Source of the DNA: Paraglaciecola arctica
Lineage (GTDB): Bacteria; Pseudomonadota; Gammaproteobacteria; Enterobacterales; Alteromonadaceae
Assembly: GCF_018861065.1 (NCBI RefSeq)
Contig: NZ_JAHKQO010000049.1
Coordinates: 1-64,000 of the forward strand
Reading direction: 5' to 3'
Length of the DNA: 64,000 nucleotides
The position numbers and the translations under genes were made by a program. Positions 28,203-37,072 of the stretch are shown here, in pieces (the stretch's first letter is position 1; each line of letters begins with the position of its first letter). The notes under the pieces were generated by a model. That model was given only the letters and a program-made list of their open reading frames with translations, had not been told where the DNA came from and made no database searches.

Positions 28203-29477
28203 ATGGAAAATGACGGAAAAATCATAGAGAAGTTGAATTTACATCATATTGGTTCGTTTCAACTCACATTGTTGGATAGAAAAGAATCGATTGAAGAAAC
28301 AATTGAGCTTTTGAAAGTTGAAGATAGCTACAATACAAATGTTAATTTATTCGATAGAACAACACATTTGTATCGAACGTCTCAAGAAGCACTTAACCCA
28401 TTGAGAGAAAGCATGATAAGAAATTCTTGCTTTACTCATGTAGAGATATTACATAAATCATCATCGTTAGGTTTACCTTACCAAATATTTGCTAAGCACA
28501 AAAGTGGACAAGAATTGTTCTTTGATGGTTTATCGTATCGTATAAAAACGGAAATACACAAGGACAAATTCAAACTCAGTGACGTTAGTAAGTTAGCTGG
28601 ATATCCAAATAGAGAAGATAATGTTGTACGTGATCTTGAGACATCACTTAGGGAAGTTCTACCCAGTCTCCCTGAAATGTCCTATTCAATGTATTCTTTT
28701 TATACGAGTTTTGTAGATAACTGGAAAGCTCTCGGTTTTACAAAAGATGGAGATGCTCAATTACATGTCTCTGTGAACGATCCTAATATTGTTACTGTTA
28801 CAGGCTTAGTACATTCAAAAGTTGGGAAGGAATATAACCTATTTATTGGAGATGAAAATGTTATTCTTGAAATGAATAGTCATCACCTATTTTACGTCAG
28901 AGAGTATGAGAGATTTTCAAATCATATAGATCATTTAAGAGGGAAAATTGAAACAGCATCTTTATGCGCTTCAGATACGATGTACGAAATTACAAAATCA
29001 TTTGTAAAATTTGTACCAAAATATATTTCTTGGAATAAATCAAAATCCCAAATAAGAGAAATGTACAATATCAAAAAGAAAATATCGAAATACAACCTTC
29101 TCTCAGAAACACTGAAAAAAATTGTAAGTAATAATTGGGCATCGAGAAACTCCCCAAAGCAAATTTCGCTCGAAGGAGAGTTAGATAATGAATGGATGCA
29201 ATCGTACTGGTGTACAAATTTCTTTCACGTAGAAATGGATAATGGTGAAATAAGTAAGCTTGATACTAATCCGTTGAAGCCACTATTTACTTATTCTGTG
29301 GATGAGGTGTCAGGTAAAGTAGAGCTTTTGAATAAAGAAGTTGCTAGCACACTAAGTGAAATACGAGATTTATTGTCTGCAACCCAGACCGAATTTTCTA
29401 TGTATGCTGTTTGGCTAGCATTTGGTGCAGTTATAGTTTCAATTTTAATTGGCACAATTAGCAGTGTTGCAATATAG
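28203..29477 (+). CDS. Unknown tail-anchored protein (cassette gene)
   Basis: The 424-residue protein is soluble and charged for about 395 residues and ends in one hydrophobic segment (FSMYAVWLAFGAVIVSILIGTISSVAI), so it is probably anchored in the inner membrane by its tail. I recognise no domain. It has its own cassette: it begins 34 bp after attC site 1 and its stop adjoins attC site 2. A long cassette gene with a membrane tail could be a defence effector, but nothing in the sequence proves this. Confidence 0.75.
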   Translation: MENDGKIIEKLNLHHIGSFQLTLLDRKESIEETIELLKVEDSYNTNVNLFDRTTHLYRTSQEALNPLRESMIRNSCFTHVEILHKSSSLGLPYQIFAKHKSGQELFFDGLSYRIKTEIHKDKFKLSDVSKLAGYPNREDNVVRDLETSLREVLPSLPEMSYSMYSFYTSFVDNWKALGFTKDGDAQLHVSVNDPNIVTVTGLVHSKVGKEYNLFIGDENVILEMNSHHLFYVREYERFSNHIDHLRGKIETASLCASDTMYEITKSFVKFVPKYISWNKSKSQIREMYNIKKKISKYNLLSETLKKIVSNNWASRNSPKQISLEGELDNEWMQSYWCTNFFHVEMDNGEISKLDTNPLKPLFTYSVDEVSGKVELLNKEVASTLSEIRDLLSATQTEFSMYAVWLAFGAVIVSILIGTISSVAI

Positions 29478-29530
29478 TCCTAACAAGAAAATCCAGGTGA
29501 CGTCTGCGGCGCACCTGCTTTAGGCGTTAG
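29478..29530 (+). repeat. attC-like recombination site 2
   Basis: The site begins CCTAACAAG and ends AGGCGTTAG, with inner arms CCAGGTG and CACCTGC able to pair. The length (53 bp) is that of a short attC, unlike the about 100-bp sites 1 and 4. It directly follows the stop of the preceding gene. Confidence 0.85.
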
Positions 29531-29544
29531 TGCTCGGAGGCACA

Positions 29545-30414
29545 GTGGGAAGAAAGGCAAAGCACCATTATATTCCTAAGTGTTACTTAAAAGGATTCAC
29601 AGATGGAGGTGAATATTCATCTTCATTTTGGTGCATTCCAATTAACAACGATACTCCGTTCAAAACAAGCCCAAATGATTCTTGCGCTACACGAGATTAT
29701 TACTCAGTGGAGCATATTGATTCTCTAATAGTTGAGAACTTTTACGCGGAACAGATCGAACCAAAGATAAGTGCTGCGATTAGAGCCATAGAAGAACATA
29801 AATCTCTACCTACGAAGCAAGGCATGCATAATCTTATCTTGCTATTAGCAACGCTATATTTGCGGGTGCCCTCGTTTAGATCTACTTTAGAAGCTCCGAG
29901 AAAAAGAACTAAAGAAATTATAGATAGTATCAGTGAAGACGTTCCTATCTCTAATCGAAGTGAGTTCGAGTACAGTCAAACCGACCTAATAATGACTGAA
30001 CTAGACCTCATTAGTACCGTTCAGGAGTGTCTTGCAAATAAGTATTATCAATTGTACATTATTGAAGAATCTGATCAAAATGTGATTACTTCGGATAGGC
30101 CATTCTTGTTAAGTCACCCTAAGGCTGGCAAAGGCTTCTATTTTGGGCTGAATACACCGAATGTTGAGATCACAGTACCAATCACGAAAAGAGCTGTATT
30201 ACTGGCCAGAAACGAGCCATTTCATGAGGGTAGCTACATTGCCAGCAAGGAGTTTATTGGGCTTACTAATACCAAACTGATTCTATCAGCAAATAGATTC
30301 TTTTATTCAAACGCCGAAGAGATCATGCTGGTCGATAATGATATTAGCGTTTATAAACACAAAATAAGCACTAACAAATCAATGCGGCCAACCGTTAACG
30401 CGTCGGCTGATTGA
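29545..30414 (+). CDS. DUF4238 protein (cassette gene)
   Basis: The about 289-residue protein carries the DUF4238 signature near its start, KAKHHYIPKCYLKGFTDGG (the family's HxxPxxYLxxF), and later LLLATLYLRVPSFR, TSDRPFLL and TVPITKRAVLLARNE. Members are often found in phage and defence islands and may be nucleases, but activity is not established. I start at the GTG at 29545, five bases after GGAGG; a GTG at 29530 overlaps attC site 2. The stop lies inside the degenerate attC site 3. Confidence 0.8.
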   Translation: MGRKAKHHYIPKCYLKGFTDGGEYSSSFWCIPINNDTPFKTSPNDSCATRDYYSVEHIDSLIVENFYAEQIEPKISAAIRAIEEHKSLPTKQGMHNLILLLATLYLRVPSFRSTLEAPRKRTKEIIDSISEDVPISNRSEFEYSQTDLIMTELDLISTVQECLANKYYQLYIIEESDQNVITSDRPFLLSHPKAGKGFYFGLNTPNVEITVPITKRAVLLARNEPFHEGSYIASKEFIGLTNTKLILSANRFFYSNAEEIMLVDNDISVYKHKISTNKSMRPTVNASAD

Positions 30415-30426
30415 GGCACTATGTTT
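30371..30426 (+). repeat. Degenerate attC-like site 3
   Basis: CTAACAAATCAATGCGGCC forms the left side, with GGCTGATTGA on the right, pairing with TCAAT. The right end reads GGCACTATG where GGCGTTATG is expected, so the R' box is damaged. The site overlaps the end of the DUF4238 gene, as usual for cassettes. Confidence 0.6.
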
Positions 30427-30448
30427 AAACCTGTTCGAGTGCTCATAA

Positions 30449-31114
30449 ATGATTTTTGATGAACAAAACACGGCTTTTCTGAGCAATAAGCTATGTATTA
30501 GTATTACCGAATTTGAAGCCTACCTTTCTGAACGTTTTGGCTCTAAATCTCAATGTTTCAATGCTCTAGTTAGCTTCTTAATTAAAGGTGAAGCAAAGCA
30601 GAAATTACCTTATCTTGACGTGATGAATCAGTCTTTTGAATGGGATCTTCTTCGTAACAGAGCATTCGAATATATCCGTGCCTCTTTTACGATTAATGAT
30701 GATCAAGAAGATTATTTATACGAGACTATATGTTATTTCTGCTGGTATTATTCAGGTGGTTTAAAAGAGCTTTTTAAACATAGACAAGCCGATAATGAGG
30801 GACCGTGAATTTATCTAAGAGAGCGTATTACTAATACTGAAGTGATTGATTCGCACTTGCCAACTTCAGTTACCGCATATAGAGGTATGAGTGTTGAAGA
30901 GCTAGATTCAAATTCTTTTGGTATGTCTTGGACTTTATGTAAAAGCAAAGCAGAAGAGTTTGCATTTTCGGTTTACTCGGGCAAACCAAGAGGCTTAGTG
31001 GTTTGCTCGCAAATCGAAAGGGATAGAATTTTGTATTATGATCCCGAAGATAATGAGAAAGAAGTTGTCGTTGCCAATGGCACAATTACAAATGGAAATG
31101 TAGTAGCTAATTAA
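30449..31114 (+). pseudogene. Possible ADP-ribosyltransferase-like gene with internal TGA
   Basis: One frame runs from the ATG at 30449 to the stop at 31114, but is broken by a single TGA at 30806-30808 (after DNEGP). The first part (119 codons) is a helical, Cys-containing domain of unknown kind. The second, including TAYRGMSVEEL, SWTLCKSKAEEFAFS and ILYYDPEDNEKEVVV, resembles the R-S-E fold of ADP-ribosyltransferase-like toxins. As both parts stay in the same frame with no shift, this looks like a recent nonsense mutation, or an unusual split gene restarting downstream. It is a cassette gene, ending at attC site 4. Confidence 0.6.
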
Positions 31115-31210
31115 ACATTACAAGAAATTGAATAAGAACAAAAAGCAGTTGGTTTTTGCTCCTTCTTCGCTTATTTTAACCAACTATTTTTTGCATGTTA
31201 ATTAGGCTTA
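31114..31210 (+). repeat. attC-like recombination site 4
   Basis: About 97 bp aligned to attC site 1 at roughly four of five positions, with paired arms AGTTGGTTTTTGCTCC and TTAACCAAC. The left end is ACATTACAAG and the right end TTAGGCTTAAC, so both outer boxes have drifted from the consensus. The gene at 31226 starts right after it. Confidence 0.7.
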
Positions 31211-31225
31211 ACACATCAGGTATAC

Positions 31226-31984
31226 ATGAGCGTCTATAGACAGATTTATAAGAAGTATAGGGTCACATTAGATAAGTGTATAACCTCATCTCAAAATAAA
31301 GCCGGAATCCCTTCGCCAACTTCATCACACTATTATGCATCACTAATTTTTACAAAGCTGTGCACAAGTGGGGTATCACTTCTTTCTATCTGTCCGCCAC
31401 CTAAAAAGATTGGCAAGAACGCTCACTGGGATTGCGCATCCGCGGCAACGTTAACAAGAGCAATCGTTGAAGCATATTTGGTTTTTTTCTACCTATGTAT
31501 AGAAGATTGTGAACCAAATGAATGGCAAGCTCGTTGGCGGCTACTTAACCTTCATGATCATATGTCAAGACTAAAAATGTTTAAAGCAATGGATGATTCT
31601 GGCGGTCAGGTTGCACTTTTTGAGGCCAATACAGATGAAGTTCGCTCTGATCTAGAAAAAACTGAATACTTCCAAGGTATCCCTGAAAAACAAAGAAAGC
31701 ATTATCTCAAAGGAAATAATGCCTTTTTTAAAAGTCAGGATGAATTAATTGAGTCCGCAGGAGGCAGTGTAGATGAATTTAGATTTCGCTATCGTTTCTT
31801 ATCCAACCATGCACACTCTTACCCCATGGGATTTTATCGGATGGCGGAAAGTGGTCGAGGCACAGGCGTAGAGTCAGAAGGTGAAATTGGATATACTGGG
31901 TTGTGTCTCTTGTGGGCGACCGAATGCCTAGAAAAAGCTCAATCTGAATTAACTAAGAAATGGGCTAGACATGGTGCCAAATGA
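31226..31984 (+). CDS. DUF5677-like protein
   Basis: The 252-residue all-helical protein resembles DUF5677-type proteins: TLTRAIVEAYLVFFYLCIED near 82-101, then a long helical stretch with WRLLNLHDHMSRLKMF, and FRYRFLSNHAHSYPMGFY near 190-207. No catalytic role is known to me for the family. It starts directly after attC site 4 and so is probably cassette cargo. It is followed 3 bp on by a small gene in the same direction. Confidence 0.7.
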   Translation: MSVYRQIYKKYRVTLDKCITSSQNKAGIPSPTSSHYYASLIFTKLCTSGVSLLSICPPPKKIGKNAHWDCASAATLTRAIVEAYLVFFYLCIEDCEPNEWQARWRLLNLHDHMSRLKMFKAMDDSGGQVALFEANTDEVRSDLEKTEYFQGIPEKQRKHYLKGNNAFFKSQDELIESAGGSVDEFRFRYRFLSNHAHSYPMGFYRMAESGRGTGVESEGEIGYTGLCLLWATECLEKAQSELTKKWARHGAK

Positions 31985-31987
31985 ATT

Positions 31988-32224
31988 GTGTACCAAGTCA
32001 ACCAAAGTACGCCGAATCAAATTAATGTAGAGCTCGTTCGTGTTCGCTATAATCTATGTAATGGAAACATACTTGATTACGTCAATACCGAACTAGGTGA
32101 GCATAATGCATTTTTTACACATGAGTGTTGCCGTTCTTTAGCTAACATTCTACATACAGTTTCAAAAAACTGGGCAAAAGGTTTAGGTGAATTCAAGGCA
32201 AGGTTAAACGCAAAAAAATATTAG
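31988..32224 (+). CDS. Small unknown protein downstream of DUF5677-like gene
   Basis: A 78-residue soluble protein starting at a GTG 3 bp after the preceding stop, which suggests translational coupling. It contains HECCRSLANILHTVSKNWAKGLGEFKARL, a probable amphipathic helix. I do not recognise it. A two-gene unit with the upstream gene is likely. Confidence 0.55.
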   Translation: MYQVNQSTPNQINVELVRVRYNLCNGNILDYVNTELGEHNAFFTHECCRSLANILHTVSKNWAKGLGEFKARLNAKKY

Positions 32225-32390
32225 CCTACGGTCGGTCAATAGATACTACTTATCTTTTAAACAAAAAATATGCTTAATATAAATCCTAATATCACCAATG
32301 ACTGATTGAACTCACAGCTCGTATCTGTCAGTGAGATCAAGTCCGAATTTTCAAGTGCAAGATTGAGTAAGAGGTAGTAAGATCTCTCTG

Positions 32391-34067
32391 TTATTTGTAA
32401 TTTATGTCACTCAAATTAACCCCAAAGTCGATTGCATCAACAAAAGTCTTTAATCGAGCGATGTTAACCCCACTGTGGTTGTATATTTTATTTCTCACAC
32501 CTTCTTGCTCATGGCCTGTTATGTAGTGCCGTTCAGAGTCATTCAAAACGCTTCCATTAAGTTCAGTTTTATCTATGTTGGTCACAAATCCATGCCTGAA
32601 TGAATGGAATGAAACGCTCTGCTTTCCATCATCTGACCGCTTTTCAAGTCCAATGTATTTTAAGAATCGCTCATTAAACCACTTAGATGCGTAATCACCC
32701 AGTCCTTTCTTTTTACCGAGTGTTAGTTCTGGAAAGAGAATGTCGTCGTCATTTAATTTTTCAACATATCGAAGCAAACCTATTTCAATTAGTTGGCCAG
32801 ATATCGGAATAAGTCGACATGAAGACTTATTTTTCTTGGATTTACTGTGTTCTGAGCCAATTCGCGTTTTAGAGTTCCAATTCTCATTCACATCAAAAAC
32901 CCAAATACCGTCAACTTGCTTAATGTCGGCTTTTTCTAGACCAACAATTTCCGCTATTCTCATTCCGGAATGCAGAGCTATTAAAGGGAGCCAAAACTGG
33001 TGGTTTTGAATCTTACGTTTGCTTTTCTCAACTGGCTTATAAATATATGAGTTAAAAATTAGGTTTAGTTGATCTGTGGAGAACGGCACTCTTTCAATAG
33101 AGTCGGTTACGTTTTTTGGCTTTCTAAGCGCTGGTATGCGACTGTAATCTTGAGTGGTGGCATGTCTATCAAAACACCATTTAAGAAACGCTTTAACACC
33201 GTTGAAGTGCTTCTCAACACCTAAACCAGTTAACTTTTTGCCGGTATTTTCTTTAGCACACTTAACCCATAAGTCAGAGAGTTCCTGACTATTAGTAGGC
33301 ACCTCAGTAGCTATAAAATTACTAAATTTAAAATTAGGTGCAATATTGCATATCACATAACAATATTCTTCAATGTCGTCACTACAGAGGCTTTCACTTT
33401 CAGTTTCATATCCTATTACTTCAACGAATCGCGTAAGATTGCTTTTGAGTTGAATAAATGTTCTAGGTTTCACTTCAGCTTCTTTAGCGGTTAAATATTT
33501 ACGTAAAAGCTCATGAAACGGCTTGTTATTGCTGGTGGCTTTAACAGGCAGAGAAGGGGGAGGTATAGTGGCAGTAGCGTTTAGCGCGTCGAGAGCGGTA
33601 ACAAGAGTTTGATTTGTTCTCTCCATTTTTGCACTTCGTTCAGTCACTTCTTTAACCCTTGATTGTAGTTGATGAAGTTGTGACTGAGATTCGACGTTTT
33701 GCTCTAATAGAGAGTTCACAAATTGTTTAAGTTGGCGCTGTGCTAATGCTGTTTGCCAGTGTTTTGGATTTTCTTCAGCTTCTTTGGTTAGGTTCCCAAT
33801 AAGCTCATTAAGCTTTCCAGATACCTGATACTTTAATTGTTCCGCAATGCTTTCGTTATTCATATTTCTACTATCAAAAAGTGTGTCTCTTAAAACAGGA
33901 CAGATATAATTATAAAGAAGTACGGCTAATTCAAACGACTTTGTGCGTAAAGAAAACCGAATTTCTTTTCTACCTTTTATATTTATAGATTTAGATACTG
34001 GGTAGATGAAACGCAGATAGTAAGTTTTATTGCGGTTAAGAAGCAAGTGTGGGAGGTTGGTTAGCAT
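32391..34067 (-). CDS. Large tyrosine integrase of element 2
   Basis: The 558-residue recombinase has a long N-terminal part (a DUF6538-like start, TYYLRFIYPVSKSINIKGRKEIRFSLRT, then a coiled coil near 95-160), a core-binding domain, and a C-terminal catalytic domain with the Arg in HSGMRIAEIVGLEKADI, the HxxR box in SFHSFRHGF, and a probable nucleophile Tyr in GVRNKIYNHSG. It would insert E2 at ssrA. Its start is 88 bp from the tmRNA 3' end, the usual position of an integrase beside its att site, with paired arm sites directly upstream. Confidence 0.92.
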   Translation of the reverse strand: MLTNLPHLLLNRNKTYYLRFIYPVSKSINIKGRKEIRFSLRTKSFELAVLLYNYICPVLRDTLFDSRNMNNESIAEQLKYQVSGKLNELIGNLTKEAEENPKHWQTALAQRQLKQFVNSLLEQNVESQSQLHQLQSRVKEVTERSAKMERTNQTLVTALDALNATATIPPPSLPVKATSNNKPFHELLRKYLTAKEAEVKPRTFIQLKSNLTRFVEVIGYETESESLCSDDIEEYCYVICNIAPNFKFSNFIATEVPTNSQELSDLWVKCAKENTGKKLTGLGVEKHFNGVKAFLKWCFDRHATTQDYSRIPALRKPKNVTDSIERVPFSTDQLNLIFNSYIYKPVEKSKRKIQNHQFWLPLIALHSGMRIAEIVGLEKADIKQVDGIWVFDVNENWNSKTRIGSEHSKSKKNKSSCRLIPISGQLIEIGLLRYVEKLNDDDILFPELTLGKKKGLGDYASKWFNERFLKYIGLEKRSDDGKQSVSFHSFRHGFVTNIDKTELNGSVLNDSERHYITGHEQEGVRNKIYNHSGVNIARLKTFVDAIDFGVNLSDINYK

Positions 34068-34090
34068 TGTGTGACACCTTTGTGTGACAC
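34068..34090. promoter_or_regulatory. Right arm-type integrase sites of E2
   Basis: TGTGTGACAC at 34068-34077 and 34081-34090, 13 bp apart as at the left end of E2 (11840, 11853). They overlap the upstream region of the E2 integrase, so binding may also control its expression. Confidence 0.75.
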
Positions 34091-34115
34091 ATACCGAAGC
34101 TTCACTTGGAGAGTT

Positions 34116-34155
34116 GGCCTAACTCATTGATTTTTCAATGAATTAGGCCTTTTTT
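34116..34155 (+). terminator. Hairpin terminator at right end of E2
   Basis: A 15-bp stem with one mismatch (34116-34130 with 34135-34149) is followed by TTTTTT on the plus strand. It was brought by E2 and now lies at the ssrA 3' end, where it stands in place of the native ssrA terminator. On the minus strand it is flanked by A rather than T bases. Confidence 0.7.
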
Positions 34156-34178
34156 GGTGGAGCTGGCGGGAGTTGAAC
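34153..34178 (-). other. Right attachment junction in ssrA
   Basis: The 26 bases at the tmRNA 3' end are the attachment core. Bases 34153-34171 equal 11741-11759 and bases 34162-34178 equal 4220-4236. The tmRNA gene remains intact because each element carries a copy of its 3' end. Confidence 0.88.
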
Positions 34179-34512
34179 CCGCGTCCAAAAAACGTCAACC
34201 GTCGGTACTACATGCTTATTTTGTCTTTTATTTAACTACGTGGAACTCCGACAAACAGGATTTCGTTGCAGCTGGCCTAATACTATTTCGCGGTTCACCC
34301 TTAGACAAGGTTCCCTCGCTATTCTGCTGGGATGACCTTCCGAACCTCTACTAGCAGAAAAAGTATGAGTGGAAGGGCTTAGCCGGTTATTAAGCGGCTA
34401 GAGCGTAGTTTTCGTCGTTTGCGACTATTTAAATGCGGCTTTTTACGAGGCAAACCGCTCCTCGACATGCACCTAAAGCGTCTAGAGTCTTGTCGAATCC
34501 AAAATCAGCCCC
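34155..34512 (-). ncRNA. ssrA: Transfer-messenger RNA (tmRNA)
   Basis: The 358-base RNA rescues stalled ribosomes with SmpB. The 5' end reads GGGGCTGATTTTGGATTCGA and the 3' end GTTCAACTCCCGCCAGCTCC then ACCA, which pair as the tRNA-like acceptor and T arm. The tag frame at 34422-34390 encodes ANDENYALAA and a stop. A possible -10 box TAGAAT lies at 34549-34544, giving a short 5' leader. Its partner gene smpB is 1.5 kb away. Two mobile elements use its 3' end as attachment site. Confidence 0.96.
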
Positions 34513-34668
34513 AAGTTGTTGATTGCAAACCATCAACAGCCGTATTCTAGCATAGGCTTGTTAGCAGTGAATACATTGTTTTGGGAAAAATTATTAGAAA
34601 GCTTGTGTACCCGCTAATTAACCCAATATATCGATTACAAATCATACACATCGGTTAATTAACCTCTA

Positions 34669-35910
34669 ATGACAGACTCAATTTTTACTCCATTCAACCT
34701 TCCTAATGGTCAAGTTCTAAAAAACCGTTTAGTCAAAGCGGCTATGGAAGAAAACTTAGCTACGTCTGAAAATTTGCCTGGAACCGAACTCAAACGTTTA
34801 TATCAAGCATGGGCACAAGGTGGCGCGGGGTTAATCATTACGGGTAATGTTATGGTCGATCACTTGGCAATGACAGGTCCCGGTGGTGTTGTTTTAGAGC
34901 ACAATACTGATTTGTCGCCTTTTATTGAATGGGCAAAGTTGTCGCAGGCCAATGACGCTAAAATTTGGATGCAAATAAACCATCCCGGACGCCAAGTATT
35001 TAAAAAAATGGGAGGTAAGGTGTTATCGCCTTCTAACGTGGCGTTGGATATGGGTAAACATTCGGCAATGTTTTCGGTGCCTAAACCTATGGAAGAGTCT
35101 GAAATTCACGATGTTATTCAAAGGTTTACTAGTACCGCGGTTCGAGCTGAAGAGGCTGGGTTTGATGGTGTAGAAATTCATGCAGCGCACGGTTATTTGC
35201 TTGCACAATTTTTATCGCCACTGACAAATAAAAGGCAGGACCAATGGGGCGGAAGTCTAGAAAATCGAGCTCGTTTATTGCTTGAAGTTGTCAAGTCAAT
35301 CAAAGCTTCGTGTAGTCGGCAGTTTGCTGTTGCAGTAAAACTTAATTCCGCTGACTTTCAACGTGGCGGGTTTGATGTCGAAGATGCAGAGCAAGTTGTA
35401 AAAATGTTAGGTGAGTTAAAAATTGACTTGGTAGAGTTGTCGGGCGGAAGTTATGAAGCGCCGGCTATGCAAGGTCGTTCAGCTGATGATCGGACGTTAG
35501 CCAGAGAAGCGTATTTCTTAGAGTTTGCTAGCAAAATTGCACAAAATGTATCTGTGCCAATTATGACCACCGGAGGGGTGCGACGCTTTGATGTGGCTGA
35601 ACAAGTTGTTGAAAGCGGTGTGCACTTAGTGGGCATGGCTAGTGCATTAGCGTTAACTCCTGACTTGCCTAATCAATGGCAGCAGGACTCGAGTGTAGTA
35701 GGGTATATCCCCGTGGTAAATTGGAAAGATAAAACCCTAAGTGGTTTAGCGACTATGGCCATAGTTAAACAACAATTGCGCCGTATTGGAAAGGGGAAAC
35801 CATCGAAATTGCGGGTGTCGCCGCTATGGGCGTTAATTACCGATCAAGTCCGAGGGTCCAAATTAACTAAGCGTTATAGAAAACAGTATCAGGTTAATAC
35901 ACTAAGCTGA
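34669..35910 (+). CDS. NADH:flavin oxidoreductase, Old Yellow Enzyme family
   Basis: The 413-residue FMN enzyme is a TIM-barrel reductase. Visible landmarks are NRLVKAAMEENLAT near 18-31, the HPGRQ block near 104, the active-site GVEIHAAHGYLLAQFLSPLTNKRQDQWGGSLENRARLLLEV near 168-208, and the phosphate-binding IMTTGGVR near 302. Members reduce activated C=C bonds of enones or dienoyl-CoA with NAD(P)H. No Fe-S cluster domain is present, so it is not a full 2,4-dienoyl-CoA reductase. The physiological substrate is unknown. Confidence 0.9.
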   Translation: MTDSIFTPFNLPNGQVLKNRLVKAAMEENLATSENLPGTELKRLYQAWAQGGAGLIITGNVMVDHLAMTGPGGVVLEHNTDLSPFIEWAKLSQANDAKIWMQINHPGRQVFKKMGGKVLSPSNVALDMGKHSAMFSVPKPMEESEIHDVIQRFTSTAVRAEEAGFDGVEIHAAHGYLLAQFLSPLTNKRQDQWGGSLENRARLLLEVVKSIKASCSRQFAVAVKLNSADFQRGGFDVEDAEQVVKMLGELKIDLVELSGGSYEAPAMQGRSADDRTLAREAYFLEFASKIAQNVSVPIMTTGGVRRFDVAEQVVESGVHLVGMASALALTPDLPNQWQQDSSVVGYIPVVNWKDKTLSGLATMAIVKQQLRRIGKGKPSKLRVSPLWALITDQVRGSKLTKRYRKQYQVNTLS

Positions 35911-36032
35911 TATTTCATGAAGTAGGGCTTAGCGACAAAGTAGGAGTTCATCCTCTTTGTCATTTGCGGTTATCGACTTGGAAAAAGCAGGTGTGGAGCT
36001 AACAATTATGGACATTTCAAGGCGTTTAAAGG

Positions 36033-36509
36033 TTACGCCTTGTGTTTCATCATACGTTCTTTATCACGGGCCCAATCACGGTCTTTGACTGCGTCGCGTT
36101 TATCGTGCTCATGTTTACCTTTACCTAAGCAAACTTCGACTTTCACCCAGTTTTTCTTCCAATACATGGCGGTTGTAATGATTGAATATCCTTGGCGCTC
36201 TACTGAACCAATTAACTTGTCCAATTCACGTTTCTTAAGCAACAATTTACGTTTGCGAGTGGCGTCACAGACCACATGACTCGAAGCTTGATTTAAGGCT
36301 TGTATAGTTGAACCAATCAGAAATGCTTCACCTTTTTCAATAGTGACGTAACTTTCTGAAATATTTACTTTTCCAGAGCGAATGCTTTTTACTTCCCAGC
36401 CTTGCAATGCCATACCGCATTCGAATTTATCTTCAAGGTTGTATTGGTGGCGGGCTTTTTTATTCAGCGCAATGGTATTATTTGTGGATTTGGAGTTCTT
36501 TTTCTTCAT
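36033..36509 (-). CDS. smpB: SsrA-binding protein SmpB
   Basis: The 158-residue protein binds the tRNA-like part of tmRNA and delivers it to stalled ribosomes. The typical blocks are present: [40 protein letters not shown] at 16-55, and the basic C-terminal tail [30 protein letters not shown], which enters the mRNA channel. Length is standard. It is divergent from ratA with a 127-bp spacer, the usual gammaproteobacterial order. Confidence 0.97.
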   Translation of the reverse strand: MKKKNSKSTNNTIALNKKARHQYNLEDKFECGMALQGWEVKSIRSGKVNISESYVTIEKGEAFLIGSTIQALNQASSHVVCDATRKRKLLLKKRELDKLIGSVERQGYSIITTAMYWKKNWVKVEVCLGKGKHEHDKRDAVKDRDWARDKERMMKHKA

Positions 36510-36636
36510 AGGGCGGTATTATAGAGATTGTATGAAGTGGTACAACATAAATTCTATGTTATTGAAAAAGTAATGGATTTAAACGACTTATGTTAATCTA
36601 CTAGGGTTCTAAATCTTGACCAATTAGGGAGTGTGA

Positions 36637-37068
36637 ATGGCCATTGTATCTCGCAGCGCGTTAGTTGCTTACAATGCTGAATCAATGTTTGATTTGATTA
36701 ATGATGTACATCTATACCCAGAGTTCATCCCGGGGTGCGCAGAAACAAAGGTTTTGCAACAAGACAACGACAATATGCGGGCTTCAATATTAATTTCTAA
36801 GGCGGGTGTTAAACAGTGGTTTACCACACATAATACTTTAAAGCGTGGTGAGTTTATTCAAATGAATCTAGTCGATGGACCGTTTTCTCGTTTATCAGGT
36901 GGTTGGACAATTTTACCCCTGAGCGAGTCGGGGTGTAAAATTGAACTAAATTTGGATTTTGCTTTTTCAAGTAGTTTAATTGAAATGGCTTTTGGGCGAG
37001 TGTTTAACTCAATAGCTGCGAACATGGTGGTTGCTTTTACTGAGCGCGCCAAACAGGTTTACGGGTAA
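36637..37068 (+). CDS. ratA: RatA, START-like (COQ10-family) protein
   Basis: The 143-residue protein has the helix-grip fold of COQ10/RatA: AYNAESMFDLINDVHLYPEFIPGCAETKVL near 10-39 and the C-terminal helix FNSIAANMVVAFTERAKQVYG. In E. coli it was described as a ribosome-association toxin, and its homologues bind ubiquinone, so a role in quinone delivery is as likely. It is followed 4 bp on by rnfH (ratB), the conserved pair. Confidence 0.93.
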   Translation: MAIVSRSALVAYNAESMFDLINDVHLYPEFIPGCAETKVLQQDNDNMRASILISKAGVKQWFTTHNTLKRGEFIQMNLVDGPFSRLSGGWTILPLSESGCKIELNLDFAFSSSLIEMAFGRVFNSIAANMVVAFTERAKQVYG

Positions 37069-37072
37069 AGAT

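Noticed and set aside
34154-34354. 66-codon frame starting MVELAGVEPASKK on the plus strand
   Set aside because: It is antisense to the tmRNA 3' half; similar false proteins arise from ssrA and tRNA ends in many genomes.
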